NCBI RefSeq assembly: GCF_016802725.1
Contig: NC_052679.1
Span: forward strand, 13,435,463-13,499,462
Direction: 5' to 3'
Length of the DNA stretch: 64,000 bases
Source: Solenopsis invicta
Lineage: Eukaryota > Arthropoda > Insecta > Hymenoptera > Formicidae
Position numbers and translations under genes: made by a program. Positions 32,901 to 43,052 of this stretch are shown here, in pieces (positions within the stretch are counted from its first letter, which is position 1; every line of letters begins with the position of its first letter). The notes beneath the pieces are model-generated. The model made no database searches. It saw only the letters and a program-made list of their open reading frames with translations, and had not been told where the DNA came from.

Positions 32901-35716
32901 TAAACATTATAATGGAGATTGTATAATTATATATTGTAAATATTAATCACATAACTTATGAAGCATGTGGAAAATAAAAACAAACGTTTATTGCTCAATA
33001 ATAATATTAAGCAATGAATACTCTCTTTCTTTTTTCCTTTTTCCCTCTCTTGCTCGCTACCAAAATGATATAGATACATCGTAACATAAATTAACTTCGG
33101 CGAGTCAGAGGAAGGAGGAATCTATTTTACAAGGCTTTATATCACATTCGCGTTTATGATCCTGTTGCGGCCAATTGCAAAATTGCATAAGATTGGTCAA
33201 ACGATAATCGTGTAAGCCGGAAGTTCGTGGGTGTCAATGGTATATTATCATATGTAATTCAGACGTTCATTCATTTTGCACTTGTAAGATTTAGTTGTTT
33301 TTTAGTAAAAATATTTGGTTGCTTGAAATAATGGGTAATTACAATACTATACTCATTTTTAGAATCTGCGTCGAAGATAAATTAATTTAAACATTTAATT
33401 AATATACAAGATAATCTAATGACATCGCATTTTTTTCAAATTTTCGGATTTAAATTGAATAAAATATCTTCAAATTTTAATTTCAAATAAATTAAGTTTT
33501 AACAATTGGATATTTCTCTTATTCATAAAGAATTCTTGATGAATAAGATAAATATTTTAAAAAATTTATCTGATACAGCCATTTCAGAGTGAAGTGACTC
33601 TCCCTTGTATTAGCATAAATTAAATGATTTTCGTTTTTCTACATATTTTTATACGATTAGGTATACGATTTAAAAATATGAGAATTATATTATATAATTT
33701 ACGAGCGCGCAAATATGGTTATTTTAAGTCATACTGATATCGATCTCTTTTTAATCATTATATAAATTTATACTCGTACTTTCATTAGTTTATTTAGTGA
33801 GAATAATGATAATTGATCTAGTTTTTGACCGAATATTCTGTCGATAAGCTTTCATTCCTCTGTCTGCACATTCCATACATATCGATACAAATGACCTACT
33901 GTATTTCTTTTCTTTGATACGAATACTGGGATATACAACGGTTTTTAGTCTTTCCCTTAAAAAAAGGGGGGGGGGGAATCTAGCCTGATGCGCGTTGTCG
34001 GCCTCAGTTCAAACATTAGATTAAATTAGAACGCTTTGGAAAATTACCATGAGTTCCGTGCGAATCTATCGTGTATGGAATGAGTATTCGTTTTATATTT
34101 GTAAATTTTTTTTCTTAATATTCAATTAATTCTCGTTTATCTGTTAGAAGAATTTCATGAAATATTTTAAAAAACTAATCTTTAAATGATTTAAGTTAAT
34201 AACATGGAGGAATGACATTATCATATTTGTATTAAATGTTATAAATAATGTTTAAAAATGTTTCTTGTATTATATTATAAAAATTTAAATTTTATAATAC
34301 TATTTCAATAATAAAATGCGTTGTTTAACATGCAAACACTTCCAATTTAGACTTATTCATATACATTAAAAACTATCATTTTTAATTTATTGCATAATAA
34401 CTTTTATTTACTGCATATTTTTTTAAGCAGCCAACACTAAAATTAATTTTATAGTTTGAAATGTTTATTTTAAGATAAAAATACTTTTTCTTAGTAAAAG
34501 TAATTTTTAAAGTTTAAGTTTTAGAGTTAAACATTTTTACTTGAAAATATGCATCCGGTCTTGTAGACTATAATTAGTTATAATATACAAATTTTTAAAA
34601 ATTAACAATCATATAAATACTTTCTAAAGATGTTAAAATGTATATGAGGTCGTTTTTAAAGAAGAGTTTTTAAATACTTGGAACAGAAAAATAAAAATAA
34701 GTTCTACGAAAAATTTAGTCGTGTACGGAGAAAGTAAGTAATAGATACGCTTAAAAATAACATAGACAGAGGATTAAAAAAGAAATAGAAAAATGTCGAA
34801 AATAAAACGACAATGACAAGGTAGTGTATTCATAATATTTTGCGTGTCTGCTGTATATAACAGTGTGATCAATTGCTCATTCACGTATTTCAAAATACTT
34901 GTTAATTTTTTTCACGTATATCATCACGAACAGTTCAATTTTAATTATATTATTTCACATATATTATTTATACGAAAATGTGTGTAAAATGTTCTCCTGC
35001 ACAAAAAGTTCAAGAATTTTATAAAAAAAGAAACAAAAGCGATAGACCTTAAAAATTGATACCGACAACAGATTCGGAGCGGTAAAGTGAATGAACATTT
35101 TCTATATCTAACTGTACTTACTTATATTTTGCTCGAAACAATTAATCCTTAATTTTTAAGATAAATTAAAAAATTTAGAGCAAAATTTAATGCTATAATA
35201 TCTATAATACTCACACGCACTAATGCGTACGTAACAGATCTGTTTTTTCGTTAACTAATGAAGTAAGCTTTTCTAAAATTTGTAACTTTTACTACTTACA
35301 TATTAATACAATGGGTAGGAAGCTTTTTTCGAATAAGCAGTTGATAAATAGTATCATAGATGTGTACTACAATTTAATTTTTATAATAAAACTTGTGTCT
35401 CGTATTCTTAATGTGTTAAGAGAGGCATTTTTACAAAGATGGAAGGTGGTGGAGGTAATGATAAAGTAACTAAATTAAGATTATAAGGCGCGAGATGCTA
35501 TGCACGCTTATGTGTCATTAGTGTATTACAAACCAATCATACATTTTTCCGCTGTGGAAAATACACGAGTACCTCGACTGTTCTCCATTAGCGCATTATC
35601 GCCGGTTAACGCGCGTTACGCGCGTTAATTATCCTCTAATCTGATACATTTGATATACACGTCGACTTTCAGGGTCGGAGACTTTCCTGATCGCTAGTAT
35701 TCGATCGATTCGCTTG
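29935..35716. other. Intergenic stretch without supported genes
   Basis: Contains the 5' flank of the dopamine receptor and then mostly A+T-rich DNA. 31810-32110 and 33090-33240 are G+C-richer, and short frames follow acceptor-like sites at 31900 and 32623, but none is convincing. An 11-G run lies at 33966-33976. 35575-35640 has the CG-rich palindromic block GCGCGTTACGCGCG. Confidence 0.4.
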
Positions 35717-35941
35717 ATGCACGTAGTCACAATGTTCGAGGCACAGGCGACGACGGTGTTGTTAGTATTTGCCGTGATTTGGTGCGGATGTGCCGGATGT
35801 CAGTGTCAAATAAGAGCGAACGCGAGGAGCTTGACCCGAAGAAGGGTCACGATGAATCGGGGATGTCTTCGGATGCTTACTCTAAACACGCACATACACA
35901 ATAAACGAGGAAAAAAGCGTGTCTTAGACAGCCTTTTCTAG
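35717..35941 (+). CDS. Putative small secreted peptide or first coding exon
   Basis: A 74-residue frame from ATG at 35717, or 69 residues from the ATG at 35732, inside a CG-rich island. It opens MFEAQATTVLLVFAVIWCGC, a convincing signal peptide, followed by a short Cys-containing, strongly basic region with dibasic and tribasic sites (LTRRRV, KRGKKRV). That pattern would suit a processed peptide, but no known neuropeptide was recognised. It may also be exon 1 of a longer gene, with a donor I cannot fix. The TAG at 35939 ends the open frame. Function unknown. Confidence 0.35.
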   Translation: MHVVTMFEAQATTVLLVFAVIWCGCAGCQCQIRANARSLTRRRVTMNRGCLRMLTLNTHIHNKRGKKRVLDSLF

Positions 35942-37122
35942 CGGTATGCTTTCATCGAGAGAACGCGGGACGTGTTTCGCGGTTTTAGAAGGCCAACTGC
36001 TACTATCGCGTGGCTCGAAAGCTCTGCACCCGACGCGCTTGCGCGCCGCATCGAGCCGCGTCGAGCCGCATCATCCCTGCGCACACATACGCACTTTCGC
36101 CCTTATCACCTTTTGCTTGAAGCATTCTGTTTCTTGCACGTGCGTCACGGATATACACGGACGTAACGTAGATTTTTCCCTACGTATGACGTCATTGAAC
36201 ATCGGCTTATTTAGCTTTTATTATTTTTTAGTTATTTAGATATTACTGTCTCACATCTAACAGATTTTAATAGGCTGGGTATATACAATTACAGTCTTAT
36301 ATCCTTTGACATATTCTACAGAATATTGCGTTGAGTATTTTTGCTCCTTACGGAGCGAACAGCTTCCCATCCATTATATTAATACGTGGATCGCGCACAA
36401 AAAGTTTTATGTTACATCAAAAAGTATTTACAAATTTTGGAAAACTGATTTTATTTTTATATTTATATTTATGAAGGAACAGATCACGTGCGCATAAGTA
36501 ATCAGCATTAGATTTTGCTCTAAACTTTTAAATTCCTAAAAATGTTTGTAATTTTAAGAACAAAAATTATATCGTTCTTGACATTAATTTTATACCCATA
36601 TTTAAATAATTACTATAATATTTTTATTTTTTTAGTTAGTTACGGATGTTAAATGTCACATTTTCTACACGATCGCTGTTGATCGATAATAATGTAAATA
36701 CAGTTTAGAGTATATTATTATTAACTTTATGCAGTAATTATTATAAAGTCTAATAAGATGCATAATAGATGAATATGCGAATTGTTGCATCAGGATTTTA
36801 GATTGATATTAAGCCCGATTACATGACAATCGATTGGATAGCATCAAGAACATTCATAACATACAAAACCTGTATACCAATAGCAGCATTATTCCGTATT
36901 TGCATAATAATTAAAATAAAATTGATACCTTTTGTAGATTTCAGCAATAATTTTGCGAAAAACGAATTGACTTTACATACAGAGATTGAAACAGTTTTAT
37001 TTTAAAGCCCTAAGGATATTTTAGATAGCGCGCAATGTATATAGAACAGAAAATTTAAGCAAAAAGTCTAATCTATTTGAAGCTTTGTATTAGGATTTAC
37101 TGCACAACTATTCTTTTCAAAA
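35942..37122. other. CG-rich island then A+T-rich DNA
   Basis: 35942-36180 stays G+C-rich (GCGTGGCTCGAAAGCTC, GCGCGCCGCATCGAGCCG) with overlapping open frames on one strand that share no recognisable domain, probably leader or first intron. After 36200 the sequence is A+T-rich with nothing supported. An AATAAA on the minus strand near 36994 may end the longest metallothionein-like isoform. Confidence 0.35.
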
Positions 37123-37270
37123 TTATTTCCGATTTTCGGCACAGCATCCTGCTGTGGCATTTTTCACCTGCGTGTTATGACCTGTACCTGCCGAATCTCT
37201 TTCGTTCTTTCCATCTTTGGTTTGTTTGCAACAACCAGACATACAGCAACCACTAGCTGCTTCTCTCGCT
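37123..37270 (-). CDS. Metallothionein-like terminal exon c
   Basis: Minus-strand acceptor TTTTTATTAG; the first base completes the Glu codon. The next 48 residues run AREAASGCCMSGCCKQTKDG, a Cys-free polar linker, then TAGCCAENRK and TAA. The linker is longest in this version. The exon is the most distal of the three. Confidence 0.65.
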
Positions 37271-38132
37271 CTAATAAAAAAATATAGTAACAACATTTAA
37301 ATCAATTATCAATTAAAAATAAATATGATAATAACATTCACGATGTAAAGTACGAGACAAAAATGTCAAAATAAATATCTAATAAGTGTTTCTAATTAAA
37401 ACAAAATTTATGACAACAAATTGAATTATGCGATAAAAAAGATTTTATAGATTTATTTAAAGTAGCCCATATGGCCGCCTATTTAACCTTGTCATCAAGT
37501 AAAGCCATTGCGTTGATAGATTATTTTCCTGCTGGGCAGCAGCTTTTTGGATCCGTAGTGGCATCGCTACAACATCCACCGTGCTCTTCCTTTGTGCCTG
37601 AGCAACATTTGGCACCACAACATCCTCCATTTGTCTTTTTTTCTCTATACATTCAGTCGAGTTACATGATTATCTGAATTATCAAAATCTCTAAGATTGT
37701 ACGATGATTATGTAATAATTATTTTGCAGCCAGGCGGCCATATAGGTTCAAATAAGTTTCCTTATTTTAAACTGATTATCGCAATTTTTACTTTTTGCTA
37801 CAACATCCAGAGAAGTCTTTTTCCTTATTGGCCACACCGTTCTTTTTCTCGCCACTGCTCAAATATAATGTATGATACATAATATATATATATATATATA
37901 TATATTATCCATATGTAGATATATGCATTTATAAATTTAATAAAAATTAAATATATTTGAAAACTTACTCGCATCGACAGGTTACTTGTCCAGTGTATCC
38001 TTTTTGACTTTTGATTTTGCTATAAATAATACCATTTTTAACGTAAATATCTTTACATATACGCGTGTGTGTGATGTGCGCACGCACACGCACACGCACA
38101 CACGCACGCGCGCGCGCGCGCGCGCACATACA

Positions 38133-38179
<47 letters not shown>

Positions 38180-38255
38180 CATCAATATAAAAGAAGAGAT
38201 TTAAATTGCTTTATATATGACATATTAAGATTACTTACGCACAATGATCACACAT
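37123..38255 (-). CDS. Metallothionein-like Cys-rich gene with three alternative terminal exons
   Basis: Common exons 38239-38255 and 37969-38019 encode MCDHCAKIKSQKGYTGQVTC followed by RC and the first two bases of an Asp/Glu codon. Three downstream exons each begin with the one base needed to finish that codon and each ends in its own stop: 37788-37854, 37521-37644 and 37123-37270. The predicted proteins are 44, 63 and 71 residues with 6, 12 and 10 cysteines, many as CC pairs (GGCCGAKCCSG, GCCMSGCCK, SGCCSKK), and no Phe/Trp except one Phe. High Cys, Lys and Gly with tiny size is what metal-binding metallothioneins show. Donors are GTAAGT. The family call is inference; another Cys-rich small protein is possible. 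Confidence 0.7.
37521..37644 (-). CDS. Metallothionein-like terminal exon b
   Basis: Minus-strand acceptor GAATGTATAG. It encodes 40 residues with four CC pairs: EKKTNGGCCGAKCCSGTKEE, then HGGCCSDATTD and SCCPAGK, then TAA. It is the most metal-thiolate-like of the three. A polyadenylation signal AATAAA (minus strand) lies at 37452-37457, 64 bases past the stop. Confidence 0.7.
37788..37854 (-). CDS. Metallothionein-like terminal exon a
   Basis: Minus-strand acceptor TATTTGAGCAG; first base T gives Asp at the junction. Encodes GEKKNGVANKEKDFSGCCSK plus K and TAA, with a single CC pair. It is nearest to the common exon and shares the opening GEKK/EKK with exon b, suggesting exon duplication. 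Confidence 0.65.
37880..37905. repeat. (TA)n microsatellite
   Basis: About 13 TA units in the intron between common exon 2 and terminal exon a of the metallothionein-like gene. Confidence 0.9.
37969..38019 (-). CDS. Metallothionein-like common exon 2
   Basis: 51 nt between acceptor TTTATAG and donor GA/GTAAGT on the minus strand. Reads KIKSQKGYTGQVTCRC with split codons at both ends that match exon 1 (GC/C, Ala) and all three terminal exons (GA/N). Confidence 0.7.
38064..38178. repeat. (CA)n/(CG)n microsatellite
   Basis: Tracts of GCACGCACACG, (CG)n and (CA)n in intron 1 of the metallothionein-like gene. Open frames on both strands are artefacts of the repeat. Confidence 0.95.
38239..38255 (-). 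CDS. Metallothionein-like exon 1 (start codon)
   Basis: ATGTGTGATCATTGTGC followed by GTAAGT. Only MCDHC and two bases of Ala are encoded. A TTTCAG acceptor about 55 bases upstream suggests the leader may itself be spliced. Confidence 0.65.
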
Positions 38256-38974
38256 GATGAATTTTTAAGATATTACGGAGCGTGAACTTTAATTTTTTAT
38301 TCTAGAAGAATTCTGAAATTTTGGCAAAATATGTAGTATTGAAAATTATGTGATGTGAATTATAAACAAACATTACACGTTACCATGGCCACGTTCATCT
38401 TTTTTTCTATCCGCTACTCGCTATCAGCATCTTTTCTTAAGGATTTTTTTACAAATATAAAATGTGTCACTTTTGTAAAATTTTTCTATAGAATTAATTT
38501 TATTACACTGTTATATAATATAGTCACTCAGTTTTGTTAAAAATATTTGATAGTGAAAAGTGTAGTACAAGTATTTAATTTTAAAAAATGATGTGTACAA
38601 TATTTAAAAGATAATATTAAAATAATGATAAAATAAAAATAATAAAATACGAATCAAATTAATTTCTAATATTTTTGACTATTATTTATGTGTATATATG
38701 TATACATGTATTAAGTAATTGTTCTACATTTTCTTTTAAAAGTTTACAAACTATAATGAGCTTTCAGAATACTCTTTAATGTAATTTTAACGAAACAGCG
38801 TTTCTACATGTACAACTACTCCACACTGCTATTTCTGTTTGTATTTTCTACGCTGCAACGTTTTAGATATATTTGAACTCGAGTTATTTTTAAATAAACG
38901 ATACGTTTTTTAAGATCTGCAACATAATTGATGCGTGAGTCACTTTATGATAGTACCTTATGATAATAATAAGT
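38256..38974. other. Intergenic A+T-rich spacer
   Basis: Spacer between the metallothionein-like gene start and the odorant-binding protein stop, both minus strand. No consensus metal response element TGCRCNC was seen in the 100 bases upstream of the metallothionein-like ATG. Confidence 0.4.
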
Positions 38975-39057
38975 TTAAATTATAATACGTACTTCAGGTT
39001 GCGCTTTAACGTAACATATAGCTATTTGAAATGCTCTATCGCATGCATTCTCCGCTT
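38975..39057 (-). CDS. OBP exon 4
   Basis: Acceptor TTTTTTTAG on the minus strand. Encodes AENACDRAFQIAICYVKAQP, then EVRIII and TAA at 38975-38977. It holds C5 and C6 with the invariant eight-residue spacing. Confidence 0.9.
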
Positions 39058-40481
39058 CTAAAAAAATTTTCATTAATAAAAATTTTCTATTAATTTTTCC
39101 ATTAATTATTATACATATTTATTATCGATAATCAATTTCTTTTTTCCAAATTTTTAATATTTATTCATTGTGTTCTACATGCTATATTTACAATATATAA
39201 GAGGAAAAGTAAATATAAAATATATATTTCAAAAATTGTAATAATTATAGATTGATTTTGTTATACAAGTTAAATGTAATAAATATAATAAGAGGACTTA
39301 CGGATCAATTTACATTGATTAAGAATTCTTTTTGATGATTCTTGCATACTGCGCGGCAAATGACGCAGAGCTTTTTCAACATCTACATTGCTGTCTTCAT
39401 TAAGAATACCAATTTTCACCATAAAGCATTTCAAATAGCATTTTAATTTCATATCATTTTGTTCAATGTTTCCAGCCTTTAATTGCTTTAAAGATGCTGA
39501 ATCAAGAAAAAATTAATAAAAATACATAATTTTTTTTGTGCAAGCAGTACAAAATATTCATACCCCAAGACACATTTGTTTGTTGGCGACATTCTCGTTT
39601 AATGTCCGCTCGTGCTCCAACATACACACAAAATGAAACAAGTTTTATAAATATTTTAAATGTTAAAAATAAATATTAATAATAATTTTTATTATTATTT
39701 ATTTAATACATACATGTATACTTTTTATATAAAATTATGTAAAAATTTTAAATACTACACTCTAAAATGTAATTTAATTTATATGCAGGGTTCCCAAAAT
39801 TAGCAGAGGTTTCTTTATGAGCGAATTTTTGAAAATATTCTAATTCAAAAATGTCGAGGCTATAATACTTTTCGAATTATATATTATTAAAGTTCTCCAA
39901 TTGTAACGCCTAGAATTCGCGCGTTCAAGCATGGCACATAGCACAGTAATAAGGATGCCCTTATACATTGGCTGACTTTTTACATATGAACTTAATTTTT
40001 CATGTAATGATAAGAAATCACTTTTAAACTTTGTCTTGTTTATCAATGATTATATAATTTAAATTATTCATAAAGATTAATGTCAACTTAATATTACGGA
40101 ATGTCAAGCCATATGTAAATCGAACTGTCAAAACTATCAAATAACATACGTCGACTTCATTTGACAGTTTACCTCCGTGCTAAGTTCCATCCCTGAGCCT
40201 GCAAATTCTAGGCGCTGCAATTGGATAACTTTAATAATTTATAATTTGAAAAGTGTTATAGCCTCGACATTTTCGACTTAAAATATTTCGAAGAATTTGC
40301 TCATAATAAAAACCTCTGCTAATTCTGTGTCACTCTGTATAGAAAGTGTATAAAGAATTTTTATTTCTGTAATATTACAGAAAATTTTTAACACGATATA
40401 ATGTAAAAAAATAAAATATTGAAAAATGTTACTTACTAACAGAAGGAATAAAATAACAAGTAATATATTTATAATTTTCAT
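38975..40481 (-). CDS. Odorant-binding protein (classical six-Cys OBP), four exons
   Basis: A secreted carrier of hydrophobic odorants or pheromones in sensillum lymph (PBP/GOBP family). Coding exons 40433-40481, 39564-39614, 39302-39496 and 38975-39057 total 378 nt (125 residues plus stop), a usual OBP length. The signal peptide is MKIINILLVILFLLLV. The six cysteines show the classical spacing: C1 in DIKREC, 27 residues to C2, CYLKC (three between C2 and C3), 37 to C4 in LNQC, then CDRAFQIAIC (eight between C5 and C6). All splice phases agree. Donors are GTAAGT, GTATGA and, less typical, GTAACA after exon 1. The orthologous group was not assigned. A MITE lies in intron 1. Confidence 0.92.
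39302..39496 (-). CDS. OBP exon 3
   Basis: Acceptor TTGATTCAG, donor ATCC/GTAAGT. Holds C2, C3 (LKCYLKC) and C4 (ILNQCKLI) with helix-rich, Cys-free sequence between them. Confidence 0.93.
39564..39614 (-). CDS. OBP exon 2
   Basis: 51 nt encoding RADIKRECRQQTNVSW between acceptor ATGTTGGAG and donor GTATGA. C1 is in REC. An alternative acceptor six bases further in (CACGAG) would remove two residues. Confidence 0.85.
39786..40337. mobile_element. Palindromic CAGGGT-type MITE in OBP intron 1
   Basis: Left end CAGGGTTCCCAAAATTAGCA; complement of the right end CAGAGTGACACAGAATTAGC. Both ends are followed by GAGG...ATGAGC and AAAATGTCGAGGCTATAA. The right end is followed by TA. 552 bp, no ORF. 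AATGTCGAGG..TATAAT is shared with 43053-45345, so the two are relatives. Confidence 0.75.
40433..40481 (-). CDS. OBP exon 1 (signal peptide)
   Basis: ATG at 40481 on the minus strand; encodes MKIINILLVILFLLLV and one base. The exon ends either at TAA/GTAACA, which fits the phase of exon 2, or less likely at TTA/GTAAGT three bases earlier plus one, which does not. Confidence 0.8.
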
Positions 40482-40737
40482 GTTTCACAGTTCTCGTCAC
40501 TTCTACAAGAAACAAGTCGGGCGGTACTATAGTTAATGAGAGCATGAATGTAGAACGTAATCGACGTGAACATTTTGTTGATATTTGATCTTTGATAACA
40601 ATTCATAACTCACTGTTGTATATGAAATTGATTGAAACTAAATGAGTACATAAATGTCATATTAATCAACTGTGTTATACGCAGTGTAACACATAAATTT
40701 ATAGTAGAGAGATATTTGACCGTTACTATAACAACAT

Positions 40738-42069
40738 CCCAGTCGACACAGTTATATGTTCACTATATAATAGTTATATATTTTAATATCTCGTTTTATA
40801 TAACGTGAAAGTTGCTGTTATATTATAATTTTGCCCTTTATTGTAAGTAACAGTAACGACATATTTATATTGAAATAAATCACCGTAGATCACAGCCCAT
40901 ACAGCACATTAATATTGTACCAACGTCTTATGCAATATTTAATCGCAATATTAATGAGACATTGCAGCAATGTCTAATGTCCCTTGAATCAATGTTAAAA
41001 TTTCTTTGAAATGTAAATATTAATATGGTTACACCACATAATTCCAATGCAAAACTATGTTTTTGTAGCATTTTACATTTTTCGCAAAAAAAAATCTCGG
41101 GAATTTTCTCTTGAAAATTTCCAAGTGGCCACCCATCCAAGTCGTGACCGCGGTGGACGTTGCTTGACTTCTGCAACTGTTGCAAACTGGAACCCTCGTG
41201 ATGATCTGTGAACACTTTATACTAATACATATATAACTGATAGATTAGGTGAATATGTAGAAAAGATGAAACATGTATAATTAAAGCATAATATTTATAT
41301 AAACGTATATAAAAAGATAGTTCTTTTACTAATTATTACAAATGCGGAATAGCATTTAGAATAATTTTTCTGTCATTTGTATAAATAAGAATACAATTAA
41401 AAACAAGTTTATATGACACAATAATTAAATTAAAAATAAAAAAAATTTTTTGAACATTGAAGAAGCATTTAAAAAATATTGTCTGATTATTAAAATGTAG
41501 ATTAAGATTTTTTGTCCACAAACTTATTTCGTATATTGATAATAATTTGTTCAATGTTGCTTTAACGTTACAGCAACATTAATATTTAATGTAGAAAATC
41601 AACGCTAATTGTTTAGAATGCCCCACCTCATCTCTGATTTTGACAAAATTAGGCTCATTCGATGCGTTTTTGCTCAAAATGAACGAATCTGGCAGAAAAA
41701 AGTGTCGCTCTGTCTCGCGAACCAAGATATCAATTGTTAAAGTAAGCGATTGTGTAGGTTAGAAAACCTATTATCAAAATATAAAACGTCTATATAGTTC
41801 CAATAATTAAATTCTATATAATAATAGTATTATCATGTAACTAATTAATTATATTGATTTTATATTGCTACAATATCATGTTGCAATATTGACTATATAC
41901 TGGTGCATTACATACTTGTTATGTTAATACTATGTAACAATTGCACATTTATATTATATAGAAAGAAGCAATAGATAGACATAGCTGTGATGTAAATATT
42001 ATGAAACATTTGTTATATAAACTGTTACTCACAAATTATATAGCAGTTACAAATTGTATTGACTGGGAT
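40738..42069. mobile_element. Candidate element with TCCCAGTC ends
   Basis: Left end ATCCCAGTCGACACAGTTATA and complement of the right end ATCCCAGTCAATACAATTTG agree at the termini. The interior includes a fragment (41085-41165) related to the foldback at 43339-44793 and ATTGCAGCAATG blocks. No ORF. Boundaries tentative. Confidence 0.4.
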
Positions 42070-42378
42070 AATTTAAACGAGAATGCTTTCTACGGTCGCA
42101 GCCAGATCTTCGTCTTTGTCTTATTTGTATGATTTTATATATTTTCCTCAAATTCAATAAACTGTACACCGAATTGCTATTTCAATCATAACACAGCCCT
42201 ACATAAATTTATGTAATCAGTTTCGAAGGATCACAAAACTACAAACTACACAGTTTTGAGAGAGTAATTGTTTTTTTTAGCAATAATTTAAATAAAATCT
42301 TTAATTTAGTGTGTACATTTATATTAGATTAAATGTGTGAGTTCAAAAAATTATTTTATCCATACATTGTTTTACGTT

Positions 42379-42787
<409 letters not shown>

Positions 42788-42817
42788 CCCGCATATACAC
42801 ACGCACACGGGAAGATA

Positions 42818-42941
42818 CCGATAGCGCACAGTACTATTGCACACAGCCAATCACAGCGGCTGGTGCCTAGTGATATTCTTCTGTTCAAGCGCTATGAGTG
42901 GTTGTGAGTGGCTTGTGTGCAATAGTACTGTGCGCTATCGG
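42818..42941. repeat. Inverted repeat with 27-bp perfect arms
   Basis: Arms 42818-42844 and 42915-42941 (CCGATAGCGCACAGTACTAT ...) are exact complements. The stem continues imperfectly inward (AGCCAATCAC / GTGAGTGGCT). It is embedded between the CACG array and a second CA/CG-rich tract (42953-43050). Probably a small MITE. Confidence 0.9.
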
Positions 42942-42952
42942 AACCTTCTCCA

Positions 42953-43050
42953 CGCACACGCACACGCACACGCGCACGCATACGCGCACGCATACGCGCA
43001 CGCACACGCGCACGCGCACGCGCCCACACACACACACACACACACACACA
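42953..43050. repeat. CACGCA-type and (CA)n microsatellite
   Basis: Degenerate CACGCACACGCG and ACGCATACGCGC units followed by about 14 CA units, ending exactly at the left end of the next palindromic element. Confidence 0.95.
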
Positions 43051-43052
43051 CA

